This document shows, piece by piece, positions 8,594 through 19,280 of a DNA stretch of 64,000 bases. Both the position numbers and the translations under genes were made by a program. The notes under the pieces were generated by a model. It made no database searches. It worked only from the letters and a program-made list of their open reading frames with translations, and had not been told where the DNA came from. Position 1 is the stretch's first letter, and the number at the start of each line of letters is the position of its first letter. This DNA is from an uncultured Caulobacterales bacterium (lineage in GTDB: Bacteria > Pseudomonadota > Alphaproteobacteria > Caulobacterales > Caulobacteraceae), in NCBI GenBank assembly GCA_903884425.1, contig CAISEP010000014.1, positions 398,531 to 462,530 on the forward strand, written 5' to 3'.

Positions 8594-10036
8594 TCAGGCG
8601 TGGTCGTGCAGGGCTTCCCCGTGCAGGGCGGTGTCGAGACCCTCGACTTCCGCTTCCTCGGAGACCCGAAGGCCCGTGGTGAACTTGCAGACCATCAGGA
8701 TCACGAAGGTGATCACGGCGGTCCAGACGATGGTGGCCAGGCAGCCCTCGACCTGGGTCAGGACGCCGTGGCCCTTGGGCAGGGTGTTGATGGAGGCATC
8801 GGCGAACACGCCGGTCAGGATGGCCCCGATCAGGCCGCCGATGCCGTGCACGCCGAAGGCGTCCAGGCTGTCGTCGTACTTGAAGATCTTCTTCAGCCAC
8901 ACCGCCGACAGGTAGCATCCCGCACCGGCCGCGATGCCGATCACCAGGGCCCCCATCGGATTGACGAAGCCGGAGGCGGGCGTCACCGCCACCAGACCGG
9001 CCACGGCACCGGAGGCCAGGCCCAGGATGCCGGGCTTCTTGCGCTCGAACCACTCGACCATCATCCAGGCCAGGGCCGCTGCGGCCGTGGCGATCTGGGT
9101 GTTGGCCATGGCCGCACCGGCCAGCGCATTGGCGCCCACGGCGGACCCGGCGTTGAAGCCGAACCAGCCGACCCACAGCAGGCTTGCACCGATCATGGTG
9201 AAGACCAGGTTGTGCGGGGCCATGTTGTCGGTGCCGAAGCCCTTGCGCTTGCCGAGAACCAGGGCGCAGACCAGACCGGCGACACCGGCATTGATGTGAA
9301 CGACCGTACCGCCGGCGAAGTCCATCACGCCGAGATTGCCGAGGAAGCCGCCGCCCCACACCCAGTGGGCGATGGGAGCATAGACGAACACCGACCACAG
9401 GACGGTGAACAGCAGGAGCGCGGAGAACTTGAACCGCTCGGCAAAGGCCCCGCAGATGAGGGCCGGGGTGATGATGGCGAAGGTCATCTGATAGGTCATG
9501 TAGACATATTCAGGAATGGTCATGGCCGACCCGGCAATGGTGTAGGCCTTGTCCATGGTGATGGCCTTCAACCCGAAGTTCGCCGTGCCGCCGATATAGT
9601 CGTTCAGCTTGGCGTCGGGGTTGGTGGAGAAGGCGAGACTGTAGGTGGCCATGGCCCAGACGATGGTCACCACCGCCGTCATGGCGAAGGACTGGGTCAC
9701 CGTGGCGATGACGTTCTTGCGGCGGACCATGCCGCCGTAGAACAGGGCCAGGCCCGGGATGGTCATCATCAGCACCAGGGCCGTGGAGGTCAGCATCCAC
9801 GCCGTGTCACCGGAATCGGTCTTCCACGGGGCCGGAGCCGCCGCAGGTGCCGCCGCCGGGGCAGGGGCAGCAGCAGCGGGTGCCGCCGCGGCCGGAGCCG
9901 CCGCCGCAGCCGGGGCCGCCGCCGTGGTATTGTCCGCAGCCTGGGCGCTTCCCGCTCCCAGGGCCAGAGGTGCGGCGAGCAGGAGCCCCGCCAGGGTCAT
10001 GGCCGCCAGTCCGCGGCCCCACATTCGCGATGTCAT
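8594..10036 (-). CDS. amtB: Ammonium transporter
   Basis: 480 residues from ATG 10036, which has GGGGATAGG just upstream and opens a signal peptide ending GAGSAQA. An unusual Ala/Pro-rich stretch of about 40 residues follows before the first transport helix (TAWMLTSTALVLMM). Eleven further membrane segments can be traced; the twin pore histidines fall in GGTVVHINAGVAGLV and in FGVHGIGGLIGA. AmtB conducts ammonium into the cell and is plugged by GlnK when nitrogen is plentiful. The stop of glnK is 28 bp upstream, giving the classical glnK-amtB operon. A terminator follows at 8542. Confidence 0.97.
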   Translation of the reverse strand: MTSRMWGRGLAAMTLAGLLLAAPLALGAGSAQAADNTTAAAPAAAAAPAAAAPAAAAPAPAAAPAAAPAPWKTDSGDTAWMLTSTALVLMMTIPGLALFYGGMVRRKNVIATVTQSFAMTAVVTIVWAMATYSLAFSTNPDAKLNDYIGGTANFGLKAITMDKAYTIAGSAMTIPEYVYMTYQMTFAIITPALICGAFAERFKFSALLLFTVLWSVFVYAPIAHWVWGGGFLGNLGVMDFAGGTVVHINAGVAGLVCALVLGKRKGFGTDNMAPHNLVFTMIGASLLWVGWFGFNAGSAVGANALAGAAMANTQIATAAAALAWMMVEWFERKKPGILGLASGAVAGLVAVTPASGFVNPMGALVIGIAAGAGCYLSAVWLKKIFKYDDSLDAFGVHGIGGLIGAILTGVFADASINTLPKGHGVLTQVEGCLATIVWTAVITFVILMVCKFTTGLRVSEEAEVEGLDTALHGEALHDHA

Positions 10037-10064
10037 CAACCTATCCCCAATCTGAAGGTTCAAA

Positions 10065-10475
<411 letters not shown>

Positions 10476-10489
10476 TCACTGGCTAACGT

Positions 10490-10551
10490 TTGTGCAAAAC
10501 CGCACCTATGCCGAACCCGAATTTCCGCCCGGCCGAGGAGTATTTGCACAA
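10490..10551 (-). promoter_or_regulatory. Inverted 9-mers upstream of glnK, candidate NtrC enhancer
   Basis: In the 319-bp gap between glnK and the porin gene, TTGTGCAAA at 10490-10498 and its exact reverse complement TTTGCACAA at 10543-10551 are 53 bp apart centre to centre, about five helical turns. Each holds the TGCAC half-site typical of NtrC enhancers, and they sit 87-148 bp before glnK. A weak GG-N10-GC sigma-54-like match lies at 10445-10458 on the minus strand (CTGC instead of TTGC). Apart from these sites I see nothing else in this gap. Confidence 0.35.
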
Positions 10552-10722
10552 TTTTTGATCAGACGTGGGGTGGGGGCAGCGGAATTGAGCGCGATTTCGG
10601 CATCAGAATTCGCTTCTGACCCGAAACCGTCACTTTGCGGTCGGCGTGTGCGTCCACCTGTGGGACTGCGAACCGACGGCGGTGGACCGCCCTCTCAATC
10701 GTCAACAGGGGATGATCAACAC

Positions 10723-11937
10723 ATGCGCCTTTTGCTCCTGGCGGCCGCCGGTGCGGCCCTTCTCGCCGGACAGGCTTACGCCGATGACGCTCCGGCCCCC
10801 GCGGCCGCGGCGGCGGCACCGGCGGCTCCGGCCGCGCCGAGCTTCTCGATCGGCATGGATGGCCCGATCGTCATCAATCCTACGCCCTATGTGGTGAAGT
10901 CCGGGGCCTTCGGTGACATCACCATCAACGGGGCCGTGTCGGGCCTCGCCTTTGCCCAGAGCCACCATCTCAGCGGCGATCATTCCGGCGTGGGCGATCT
11001 CTCCAACGCCCAGGTCCTGATCGAGAAGACCGACGGCCTGTTCCAGTTCTTCGTGGACGCGGGCACCTACAGCTTCCCGACGGTGGGCGTGCCCTATACC
11101 AAGTCCAGCACGGCGACGAAGAACAACTTCGGCGACGTGCCCATGGCCTATGTGAAGATCGTGCCGAATTCCGCCTTCTCGGTGCAGATCGGCAAGCTGC
11201 CGACCGTGATCGGGGCGGAATACAACTTCACCTTCGAGAACAGCCAGATCGAGCGGGGGCTGCTGTGGAACCAGGAGAACCTGGTGAACCGGGGCGTGCA
11301 GGTGAACTACACCGCCGGTCCGCTGGCGCTGAGCGTGTCGATGAATGACGGCTTCTACTCGAACAACTTCAGCTGGGTCACGGGTCTAGCGACCTGGACC
11401 GTCAACAGCTCCAACACCCTGGCCTTCGCGGCGGGCGGCAACACCAAGAAGACCTATGTGTCCAATTCGGCCACCTCGCCCCTGGCCAACAACTCGCAGA
11501 TCTACAACCTGATCTATACCCACACCGATGGTCCGTGGACCGTCATGCCCTACATCCAGTACACGACGGTGCCGTCCCTGAGCCGGCTCGGCACCACCTC
11601 GGCCTCCACCTCGGGGGCGGCGGTGTTCGTCAACTACACCTTCCCGGCCACGGCCACGATGGGTGGATCGAGCCTGGCGGGCCTCAGCCTGCCGGCCCGG
11701 ATCGAGTACATCAGCACCAGCGCCAACAAGACCACCGGCGCGAACCTGCTGTACGGACCGAAGAGCAACGCCTTCTCCGTGACGGTCACCCCGACCTATC
11801 AGTGGAAGATCTACTATGTCCGCGGCGAGGCTTCCTACGTGTCCGCCTCCAAGGCGGCAGCGGGGGCGGCCTTCGGCGTCGACGGCATGTCCAAGTCGCA
11901 GGTCCGCGGGATGCTCGAGATGGGCGTCCTGTTCTAG
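10723..11937 (+). CDS. Outer-membrane beta-barrel porin of the Bbp2 type
   Basis: 404 residues from ATG 10723, which has AGGGG upstream and opens a signal peptide ([20 protein letters not shown]). After a short Ala/Pro linker the body is rich in alternating polar and hydrophobic strands and ends with MLEMGVLF, a barrel-type terminal Phe. The stretch [19 protein letters not shown] followed by [18 protein letters not shown] is characteristic of the putative beta-barrel porin-2 family. It would form a channel in the outer membrane; substrate unknown. It is divergent from glnK-amtB and may share the control region. Two hairpins follow the gene. Confidence 0.85.
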   Translation: MRLLLLAAAGAALLAGQAYADDAPAPAAAAAAPAAPAAPSFSIGMDGPIVINPTPYVVKSGAFGDITINGAVSGLAFAQSHHLSGDHSGVGDLSNAQVLIEKTDGLFQFFVDAGTYSFPTVGVPYTKSSTATKNNFGDVPMAYVKIVPNSAFSVQIGKLPTVIGAEYNFTFENSQIERGLLWNQENLVNRGVQVNYTAGPLALSVSMNDGFYSNNFSWVTGLATWTVNSSNTLAFAAGGNTKKTYVSNSATSPLANNSQIYNLIYTHTDGPWTVMPYIQYTTVPSLSRLGTTSASTSGAAVFVNYTFPATATMGGSSLAGLSLPARIEYISTSANKTTGANLLYGPKSNAFSVTVTPTYQWKIYYVRGEASYVSASKAAAGAAFGVDGMSKSQVRGMLEMGVLF

Positions 11938-11947
11938 AAGGCGCAAC

Positions 11948-11976
11948 GGTCCGTCGTCCGGCAAGGGCGACGGACC
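11948..11976 (+). terminator. Hairpin directly after the porin gene
   Basis: GGTCCGTCG at 11948-11956 pairs perfectly with CGACGGACC at 11968-11976 across an 11-base loop, 10 bp after the porin stop. There is no T run after it, so it may protect the mRNA end or act with the second hairpin at 12003. Confidence 0.5.
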
Positions 11977-12002
11977 CACCGCCGATTTGGCCACACCGGA
12001 GG

Positions 12003-12029
12003 GGCCCGTCTGAACAGGCGGGCCTTTCT
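12003..12029 (+). terminator. Rho-independent terminator after the porin gene
   Basis: GGCCCG at 12003-12008 pairs with CGGGCC at 12019-12024, extendable by further pairs in the loop, and is followed at once by TTTCT. It separates the porin gene from glyQ. Confidence 0.65.
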
Positions 12030-12128
12030 ACCGTCGGACAACTTGATCCCCGCCGGACCACGCCCTATGGTCCGCCCGCGCTCCGGAACACCTCCCCGTT
12101 GGCCGGTCGCCTGCTGATTCTGGACCAG

Positions 12129-13028
12129 ATGACCCGAGCCGAACCCCTGTCATTTCAGGATCTGATCCTGACCCTGCATGCCTATTGGAGCGAGCAGGGC
12201 TGCGTGATCCTGCAGCCTCATGACGTGGAGGTGGGGGCAGGGACCCTGCACCCGGCCACGGTCCTGCGCGCGCTGGGCAAGAAGCCGTGGCGGGCCGCCT
12301 ATGTGCAGCCGTCCCGCCGTCCCGGCGACGGGCGCTATGGCGAGAACCCCAACCGCCTGCAGCACTATTACCAGTATCAGGTGATCCTGAAGCCGAACCC
12401 GATCAACATGCAGGCCCTCTATCTCGGCTCGCTCCGGGCCATCGGCCTCGATCCGACCCTGCATGACGTCCGCTTCGTGGAGGACGACTGGGAAAACCCC
12501 ACGGTCGGGGCCTGGGGCCTGGGCTGGGAGGTCTGGTGCGACGGGATGGAGGTCAGCCAGTACACCTATTTCCAGCAGGTGGGCGGGCTGGACGTGGACC
12601 TGGTGGCGGGGGAGCTGACCTACGGCCTCGAGCGCCTGGCCATGTACGTCCAGGGGGTCGATTCGATCTTCGACCTGAAGTTCAACAAGGCCGGCGTCAC
12701 CTATGGCGAGGTGTTCCTGGAGAACGAGCGCCAGGGCTCGACCTTCAATTTCGAGGTGGCCGACGTGGACACCCTGAAGCGCCAGTTCGAGGACATGGAG
12801 CGTCAGGTGCCGCGGATCCTCGCGCACAAGGGCCCGCAGGGACAGCCCGTGGTCCTTCCGGCCTATGACCATGTGCTGAAGGCCAGCCACCTGTTCAACC
12901 TGATGGATGCCCGCGGGGCCATCGCGGTGGCGGAACGCCAGAACTACATCGGCCGCATCCGCGACCTGGCGAAGATGTGCGCCCAGAAGTGGGTCGAGGC
13001 CGAGCAGGGGGAAGACGCCCGTGGCTGA
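12129..13028 (+). CDS. glyQ: Glycine--tRNA ligase alpha subunit
   Basis: 299 residues from ATG 12129. The protein is the class II catalytic subunit of the heterotetrameric bacterial glycyl-tRNA synthetase. Diagnostic stretches include [59 protein letters not shown] split over motif 2, and the glycine-site region [10 protein letters not shown]. The last eight bases of the gene overlap the GTG start of glyS, so translation of the two subunits is coupled. Length is normal for the family. Confidence 0.98.
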   Translation: MTRAEPLSFQDLILTLHAYWSEQGCVILQPHDVEVGAGTLHPATVLRALGKKPWRAAYVQPSRRPGDGRYGENPNRLQHYYQYQVILKPNPINMQALYLGSLRAIGLDPTLHDVRFVEDDWENPTVGAWGLGWEVWCDGMEVSQYTYFQQVGGLDVDLVAGELTYGLERLAMYVQGVDSIFDLKFNKAGVTYGEVFLENERQGSTFNFEVADVDTLKRQFEDMERQVPRILAHKGPQGQPVVLPAYDHVLKASHLFNLMDARGAIAVAERQNYIGRIRDLAKMCAQKWVEAEQGEDARG

Positions 13029-15030
13029 ACTCCTGCTGGAACTGTTCTCCGAGGAAATCCCCGCCCGCATGCAGCGTCAGGCGGCAGATGACCTGGCGCG
13101 CCTGGTGCGCAGCGGCCTGCAGGAGGCGGGCGTCGATGTCTCCGACGTGCAGACCCTGGCCGGACCCAGGCGTCTGACCCTGATCGCCACGGGCCTGCCC
13201 CTGTCCCAGCCGGACCGGTCGGAGGAGCGCAAGGGCCCCCGGGCCAATGCGCCGGAACAGGCCCTGGCGGGCTTTCTCCGCTCCACCGGCCTCACCCGCG
13301 AGCAGCTGGTGGAACGGGACGGCATCCTGTATGCCACGATCGAGAAGAAGGGCCGCCAGACCGCTGAAATCATTGCGGAACTGGTGGACAAGGTCGTGCG
13401 GACCTTTCCCTGGCCCAAGTCCATGCGCTGGGGCTCCGGCACCCTGCGCTGGGTGCGGCCACTGCAGCGGATCGTCTGCCTGCTGGACGGCCAGGTCGTG
13501 CCCTTCGAGATCGACGGCGTGGCCAGCGCAGACCTGACGGAGGGCCATCGCTTCATGGGCGATCCGGCCCCGTTCCGGGTCACCTCCGCGGCCGACTACC
13601 GCCAGAAGCTCGAGGCCCATCACGTGGTGCTGAGCGCGGCGGACCGCCGGCAGCGCATACTGGACGGGGCCCGGGCGGTCTGCGCAGTCCGCGGACTTGA
13701 ACTGGTGGAGGACGACGGCCTGCTGGAGGAGGTGTCCGGCCTCGCCGAATGGCCGACGCCGCTGCTCGGGGACATGGACCCCGCCTTCCTCACCCTGCCG
13801 CCAGAGGTGATCCGCACCTCCATGCGCACGCACCAGAAGTATTTCGCCGTCCGCCAACCCGGTCAGCCGGGCCTCGCCCCCCACTTCGTCACCGTGGCCA
13901 ACATCGCGCCGCTGGACGGCGGCAGGCTGGTACTGGCCGGCAATTCCAAGGTCCTGTCCGGGCGCCTCAGCGACGCCCGCTTCTTCTGGAGCGAGGACCG
14001 CAAGGTGCCCCTGGACGCGCGGCTGGACAAGCTGAAGGGCGTCACCTTCCATGCGAAGCTCGGCACCATGTACCAGCGGGTGGAGCGGATCGAGGCCCTG
14101 GCCCGCCGTATCGCGCCGCTGGTGGGGGCGGAACCCGACCTGGCCGCCCGCGCGGCGCACCTGGCCAAGGCCGACCTGGGCACCGGCATGGTCGGGGAAT
14201 TCCCCGAGCTGCAGGGGATCATGGGCGGCTACTATGCCCGGGGGATCGAGCCCGATGCCGTGGCCGATGCCATCCGCGACCACTACAAGCCCCAGGGGCC
14301 TGGCGACACGGTGCCCGACGCGCCGGTGACGGTCGCCGTCGCCCTGGCGGACAAGATCGACACCCTGACCAGCTTCTTCTCCATCGACGAGAAGCCCACC
14401 GGCTCGCGGGACCCCTTTGCCCTGCGCCGGGCGGCGCTGGGGGTGATCCGGCTGATCCTGACCAACCGGGTGCGGGTGGGGCTGCGGTCCCTGTTCCCGG
14501 CAGAGGTCCAGGACGATCTGGCCGCCTTCTTCGCCGACCGGCTGAAGGTGATGCTGAAGGACGAGGGCCGCCGTCACGATCTGGTGGATGCCGTCTTTGC
14601 CCTGGGCGACGACGATCTGGTCCGGGTGGTGGCGCGCATCGACGCCCTGACGGAGCATTTCCAGAGCCAGGACATCGAGGCCCTGCTGGCGGGCTACAAC
14701 CGCGCCGCCAACATCCTCAAGGCCGAGGCCCGCAAGGGGACCCTGCCCACCGGGCCGGTCAAGGTGCTGCCCGGCGCACCGGTGGCCGAAGCCGAACTGA
14801 TCGGCAGCCTCGTCCACGTGGCCCCCCTGGTTGAGGCCGCGGTGCGCAACGAGCAGTTCGGTCCGGCCATGAGCACGCTGGGCGACCTGCGTCAGGCCAT
14901 CGATGCCTTCTTCGAGCAGGTCCTGGTCAATGATCCCGACCCGGACATCCGCGACAACCGTCTGAAGTTGCTTACCCAAATCCGCGACACCTTCCATATC
15001 GTGGCGGACTTCTCCCTGATCGGCGGCTGA
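13021..15030 (+). CDS. glyS: Glycine--tRNA ligase beta subunit
   Basis: 669 residues, starting at GTG 13021, inside the end of glyQ. GTG is chosen because AGGGGGA precedes it by about eight bases and the protein then begins [18 protein letters not shown], the family's standard opening. Other landmarks are [38 protein letters not shown], and TKMA-region equivalent [21 protein letters not shown]. The C-terminal part is the anticodon-binding helical domain. The beta subunit recognises tRNA-Gly while GlyQ makes the adenylate. Slightly short against the usual 690-720 residues, without missing blocks that I can see. Confidence 0.97.
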   Translation: MAELLLELFSEEIPARMQRQAADDLARLVRSGLQEAGVDVSDVQTLAGPRRLTLIATGLPLSQPDRSEERKGPRANAPEQALAGFLRSTGLTREQLVERDGILYATIEKKGRQTAEIIAELVDKVVRTFPWPKSMRWGSGTLRWVRPLQRIVCLLDGQVVPFEIDGVASADLTEGHRFMGDPAPFRVTSAADYRQKLEAHHVVLSAADRRQRILDGARAVCAVRGLELVEDDGLLEEVSGLAEWPTPLLGDMDPAFLTLPPEVIRTSMRTHQKYFAVRQPGQPGLAPHFVTVANIAPLDGGRLVLAGNSKVLSGRLSDARFFWSEDRKVPLDARLDKLKGVTFHAKLGTMYQRVERIEALARRIAPLVGAEPDLAARAAHLAKADLGTGMVGEFPELQGIMGGYYARGIEPDAVADAIRDHYKPQGPGDTVPDAPVTVAVALADKIDTLTSFFSIDEKPTGSRDPFALRRAALGVIRLILTNRVRVGLRSLFPAEVQDDLAAFFADRLKVMLKDEGRRHDLVDAVFALGDDDLVRVVARIDALTEHFQSQDIEALLAGYNRAANILKAEARKGTLPTGPVKVLPGAPVAEAELIGSLVHVAPLVEAAVRNEQFGPAMSTLGDLRQAIDAFFEQVLVNDPDPDIRDNRLKLLTQIRDTFHIVADFSLIGG

Positions 15031-15082
15031 GCACCGCGCGCGCCTGCGCCGATCATCCCACTGCCTGCGCTGGAGTTTTCAG

Positions 15083-17755
15083 ATGAGCTCGAACCCAACC
15101 CGCTGGGTCTATGGTTTCGGTGGCGGCTCCGCCGACGGAGACGCCTCTATGAAGAACCTGCTGGGGGGCAAGGGCGCCAATCTGGCGGAGATGAGCGCAC
15201 TGGGACTGCCGGTTCCCCCCGGCTTCACCATCAGCACCGAGGCCTGCGTGCACTATTACGCCAATGGCCGCACCTATCCGGCGGACCTGGCCGGTCAGGT
15301 AACGGCGGGGCTTGCCCGGGTGGAGGCGACCACCGGCAAGGCCTTCGGCGACCCGGCCAATCCGCTGCTGGTGTCGGTGCGGTCCGGGGCCCGGGCCTCC
15401 ATGCCCGGCATGATGGACACGGTGCTCAATCTCGGCCTCAACGATGCGACGGTGGAGGGGCTGGCAAACCTGTCCGGTGACCGGCGCTTCGCCTTCGACA
15501 GCTATCGCCGCTTCATCCAGATGTATTCGAACGTGGTGCTGGGCCTGGATCACCACCTGTTCGAGGAGATCCTCGACGACCACAAGGACCGCCTCGACGT
15601 CCATGTGGACACCGGCCTCACCGCCGGGGACTGGGAGCGGGTGGTGGCCGACTACAAGCGGGTCGTGGCGGACGCCCTGGGCGAGCCCTTCCCCCAGGAC
15701 GCCCATGCCCAGCTCTGGGGCGCGGTGGGCGCGGTGTTTGCCAGCTGGATGAACGACCGGGCCAAGTTCTATCGCCGGATGCACGACATTCCGGAGAGCT
15801 GGGGCACGGCCGTGAACGTCCAGTCCATGGTGTTCGGCAACATGGGCGAGACCTCGGCCACCGGCGTGGCCTTCACCCGCAATCCCTCCACCGGGGAGGC
15901 CCGGCTCTATGGGGAGTTCCTGATCAACGCCCAGGGGGAGGACGTGGTGGCCGGCATCCGCACGCCCCAGGCCCTGACCCGGGCCGCGCGGGAGGAGATG
16001 GGGGAGTCCAACCCCTCCATGGAAGAGGCGATGCCGGAGGTGTTCGCCGAGTTCAAGTCGGTGGTGGAGCGGCTGGAGCGCCACTATCGCGACATGCAGG
16101 ACATCGAATTCACGGTGGAGCGGGGCACGCTCTACATGCTCCAGACCCGGAACGGGAAGCGGACCGCCAAGGCCGCCCTGAAGGTCGCCACCGGCATGGT
16201 GGAGGAGGGGGTCATCAGCCGTGAGGAGGCCATTCTGCGGGTCGAGCCGTCCTCCCTCGACCAGCTGCTGCACCCGACCATCGATCCCAAGGCCCAGCGC
16301 CACGTGATCGCCACCGGCCTTCCGGCCTCGCCCGGGGCCGCCACCGGCCGGATCGTGTTCAGCGCCGACGAGGCCGAGCGCCTGGCCGGACTGGGGGAAT
16401 CCGTCATCCTCGTGCGCGAGGAGACGAGCCCTGAGGACATTCACGGCATGCATGCGGCCGCCGGTGTGGTGACTGCGCGGGGGGGCATGACCAGCCACGC
16501 CGCCGTGGTCGCCCGGGGCATGGGCCGGGCCTGCGTCTCCGGGGCCGGAGAGATCCATATCGACGAGACCGCGCGGCAGTTCCGGGCCCGGGGCCGCACC
16601 TTCCAGGCCGGGGAGGTGATCACCATCGACGGCGGCACCGGAGAGGTGCTGGAAGGGGCCGTGGAGATGGTTCGCCCGGAACTGTCCGGCGACTTCGCCA
16701 AGCTGATGGGCTGGGCCGACGAGATCCGCCGCATGAAGGTCCGCGCCAATGCGGAGACGCCGCTGGACGCCCGCACGGCGCGGGAATTCGGGGCCGAGGG
16801 CATCGGCCTTTGCCGCACGGAGCACATGTTCTTCGACGACAGCCGGATCGCGGCGGTGCGGGAAATGATCCTGGCGGACGACGAGGCCGGTCGCCGGGCG
16901 GCGCTCGCCAAGATCCTGCCCTACCAGCGCAGCGACTTCGTGGAGCTGTTCGGCATCATGGCCGGGCTGCCGGTGACCATCCGCCTGCTCGACCCGCCCC
17001 TGCACGAGTTCCTGCCCCATACGGAGGAGGAACTGCGGGCCCTGGCCGCTTCCAATGACCTCGATGCCGACAAGCTGATCCGGCGCGCCAAGGAACTGGC
17101 CGAGAGCAATCCCATGCTGGGCTGGCGGGGCTGCCGTCTCGGCGTGGCCTTCCCGGAAATCTACGAGATGCAGGTCCGGGCGATCTTCGAGGCCGCCATC
17201 GAGGTGGCCGCCCATTCGACCCCGCCGGAGCCGGAGATCATGCATCCCCTGGTCGGCAAGCGGGAGGAGATGAAGTACCTCCGGGACCTGACCGATGCCA
17301 CCGCCCGCCAGGTGATGGCGGAAAAGGGCGTGGAGATCACCTATCACGTGGGCACCATGATCGAGCTGCCCCGGGCCGCCATCCGCGCCGATCACCTGGC
17401 GGAACATGCCGAGTTCTTCTCCTTCGGCACCAATGACCTGACCCAGACCACCTTCGGCATCAGCCGGGATGATTCGGGCCGGTTCCTCGACTACTACATC
17501 CAGAAGGGAATCTACGAGAAGGACCCCTTCGTCACCCTGGACCAGGACGGCGTCGGCGACCTGATCCGGATCGCCGTGGAGCGGGGACGCGCGGTCCGTC
17601 CGCAGGTGAAGCTCGGAATCTGCGGCGAGCACGGCGGGGACCCCGCCTCGATCCAGTTCTGCGAGACCGTCGGCCTCGACTATGTCTCATGCTCTCCGTA
17701 CCGTGTGCCCATCGCCCGTCTGGCGGCGGCACAGGCTGCCCTGCTGAGCCGCTAG
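15083..17755 (+). CDS. ppdK: Pyruvate, phosphate dikinase
   Basis: 890 residues, full length. PPDK interconverts pyruvate + ATP + Pi and PEP + AMP + PPi. The N-terminal nucleotide-binding part has NLLGGKGANLAEMSALGLP and VRSGARASMPGMMDTVLNLG; the phosphohistidine domain has GGMTSHAAVVARGMGRACVSG with the swivelling His near residue 472; the C-terminal TIM barrel has GLCRTEHMFF and LGICGEHGGDPASI with the catalytic Cys. It follows glyS by 52 bp, an association seen in several alphaproteobacteria, perhaps as one transcript. Start has TGGAG upstream. Confidence 0.97.
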   Translation: MSSNPTRWVYGFGGGSADGDASMKNLLGGKGANLAEMSALGLPVPPGFTISTEACVHYYANGRTYPADLAGQVTAGLARVEATTGKAFGDPANPLLVSVRSGARASMPGMMDTVLNLGLNDATVEGLANLSGDRRFAFDSYRRFIQMYSNVVLGLDHHLFEEILDDHKDRLDVHVDTGLTAGDWERVVADYKRVVADALGEPFPQDAHAQLWGAVGAVFASWMNDRAKFYRRMHDIPESWGTAVNVQSMVFGNMGETSATGVAFTRNPSTGEARLYGEFLINAQGEDVVAGIRTPQALTRAAREEMGESNPSMEEAMPEVFAEFKSVVERLERHYRDMQDIEFTVERGTLYMLQTRNGKRTAKAALKVATGMVEEGVISREEAILRVEPSSLDQLLHPTIDPKAQRHVIATGLPASPGAATGRIVFSADEAERLAGLGESVILVREETSPEDIHGMHAAAGVVTARGGMTSHAAVVARGMGRACVSGAGEIHIDETARQFRARGRTFQAGEVITIDGGTGEVLEGAVEMVRPELSGDFAKLMGWADEIRRMKVRANAETPLDARTAREFGAEGIGLCRTEHMFFDDSRIAAVREMILADDEAGRRAALAKILPYQRSDFVELFGIMAGLPVTIRLLDPPLHEFLPHTEEELRALAASNDLDADKLIRRAKELAESNPMLGWRGCRLGVAFPEIYEMQVRAIFEAAIEVAAHSTPPEPEIMHPLVGKREEMKYLRDLTDATARQVMAEKGVEITYHVGTMIELPRAAIRADHLAEHAEFFSFGTNDLTQTTFGISRDDSGRFLDYYIQKGIYEKDPFVTLDQDGVGDLIRIAVERGRAVRPQVKLGICGEHGGDPASIQFCETVGLDYVSCSPYRVPIARLAAAQAALLSR

Positions 17756-17777
17756 ACCCCGCAACCGGAGACCTGCC

Positions 17778-18341
17778 ATGTCCGAAAATCCCCTGGAGTT
17801 CCGCGAACATGCCGAACATGCGGAACATGCCGCCGAGGCCCATGATCCCCTGATCACCCGGGTCTCGATCAGCATCGCCATACTGGCCGTGGTCACGGCC
17901 ATCGTCGGGTCGGTGGAGTCCCTGGAAACCGCCGGTGCCATTCTGGAGTCCAACAAGGCCACCCTCCAGCAGGGGCTGGCCAGCGACCAGTGGTCCTATT
18001 ACCAGGCCAAGGGCATCAAGAAGCGCCTCGACGAAATGGCCGCCGCGGCCGGTGGCCCCGGGGCGGAAAAGGCGGCGGAAAAGGCCAAGCAGGACGCTGA
18101 GGATCAGAAGGAAATCACCAACAAGGCCAAGGAGTTGGAAAAGCAACGTGATGAGGCCCGCGCCAGCGCGGACACCCACGAGGCCCGCCATCCGAAGCTG
18201 ACCCTGGCCGCGGCTCTGCTGCAGATTTCCATCGCCATCTCCACCGTCGCCATCATCACCCGCCGCCAGTGGCCCTGGTACACGGCGCTGGGCGCCGGCG
18301 GGCTCGGCATCCTGGCGGCCGTGTCCGCCTTCCTCTTCTGA
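17778..18341 (+). CDS. DUF4337 family membrane protein
   Basis: 187 residues. Layout: a short His/Glu-rich N-terminus (EHAEHAEHAAEAHDP), a membrane segment near residues 30-50, a polar Lys/Glu-rich helical region near 65-135 (ESNKATLQQGLASDQWSYYQ, then AEKAAEKAKQDAEDQKE), and two closing membrane segments near 140-187. This matches the DUF4337 pattern, which has no established function. The polar part could form a coiled coil facing one side of the membrane. It starts 22 bp after ppdK, with GGAGAC upstream, and its end overlaps the start of the next gene. Confidence 0.8.
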   Translation: MSENPLEFREHAEHAEHAAEAHDPLITRVSISIAILAVVTAIVGSVESLETAGAILESNKATLQQGLASDQWSYYQAKGIKKRLDEMAAAAGGPGAEKAAEKAKQDAEDQKEITNKAKELEKQRDEARASADTHEARHPKLTLAAALLQISIAISTVAIITRRQWPWYTALGAGGLGILAAVSAFLF

Positions 18342-19270
18342 CGCCCGAAGGTCCCGACGGGGATTCGGGTCCCCTCGAAGCGCTGCGACAGGGCGGCAAG
18401 CGCCGCCTTGCCGAGGCCCTGGCGCGGATCGAGGCCGCGCCGGAGGATCCACAGGTCCAGGCCCTGCTGGACGCGGCCTGGAGCGCCCAGACCGGCCGGG
18501 CCATCGGCTTCACCGGCCCGCCGGGCGTCGGCAAGTCGAGCCTGGTCAGCGCCCTGCTGTCGGTCCTGCGCCGCCGGGGGCTGAGCGTGGCCGTGCTGGC
18601 CGTGGACCCCTCCAGCCGCCGGTCCGGCGGGGCCCTGCTGGGGGACCGGGCGCGAATCGCCGCCGATCCGGCGGACACCGGCGTGTTCATCCGCTCCATC
18701 GCCGCCCGGGACCAGCTCGGAGGGCTGGCGGAGCTCGCCATGCCGGTGACGGTGCTGTTCCGGGCCCTGTTCGACATCGTGCTGATCGAGACCGTGGGCG
18801 TGGGACAGAGCGAGACGGAGATCGCCGACCTGGCCGACCGGGTGGTGTTCTGTGCTCAGCCGGGGTCCGGGGACAGTCTGCAGTTCATGAAGGCGGGCGT
18901 GGTGGAAATCCCCGACCTTGCCGTGGTGTGCAAGGCCGACATGGGGGACATGGCCCGGCGATCGGTGGCGGACCTGAAGGGGGCGCTGGCGCTGTCGGTG
19001 CGCGGCACGCCGCCGCCGCCGGTGCTGATGGTGTCCGCCCGGGACCAGACCGGGATCGATGACCTGGCCAACGCGGTGACCGGCCCGCTGGACGAGGCCG
19101 CCCCGCGCCGGGTGCGCCAGGCCCGTCACTGGGTGCTGGCTGCGCTCCGGATCAAGTTCGGCCGGGAGGGGGTGGCGGCGCTTGGCCCCCTGCCGCCCCT
19201 GACGGAGGGCGAAAGCCCCTTTGCCATCGAGCGGGCGGCCGCGGCGGGCCTGCGGGCCCGACTGCGCTGA
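18269..19270 (+). CDS. MeaB/ArgK-type P-loop GTPase
   Basis: About 333 residues if the GTG at 18269 is used, but the first ~23 codons are read out of frame inside the DUF4337 gene and look unlike protein; homology starts near PLEALRQGGKRRLAEALARIE, so a CTG at 18338 giving ~310 residues is possible. Landmarks: Walker A GFTGPPGVGKSSLVSALL, DPSSRRSGGALLGDR, G3-type LIETVGVGQSETEIADLAD, and the base-recognition CKAD instead of NKAD. MeaB proteins load and protect B12-dependent acyl-CoA mutases. No mutase gene lies in the window. Confidence 0.85.
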   Translation: MALVHGAGRRRARHPGGRVRLPLLTPEGPDGDSGPLEALRQGGKRRLAEALARIEAAPEDPQVQALLDAAWSAQTGRAIGFTGPPGVGKSSLVSALLSVLRRRGLSVAVLAVDPSSRRSGGALLGDRARIAADPADTGVFIRSIAARDQLGGLAELAMPVTVLFRALFDIVLIETVGVGQSETEIADLADRVVFCAQPGSGDSLQFMKAGVVEIPDLAVVCKADMGDMARRSVADLKGALALSVRGTPPPPVLMVSARDQTGIDDLANAVTGPLDEAAPRRVRQARHWVLAALRIKFGREGVAALGPLPPLTEGESPFAIERAAAAGLRARLR

Positions 19271-19280
19271 TCGCCCCGAC

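Noticed and set aside
15053..17632. 859-codon open frame antisense to ppdK
   Set aside because: High-GC DNA keeps the antisense frame of real genes open; the translation is His/Gly/Arg-rich without any motif, while the plus strand is a perfect PPDK.
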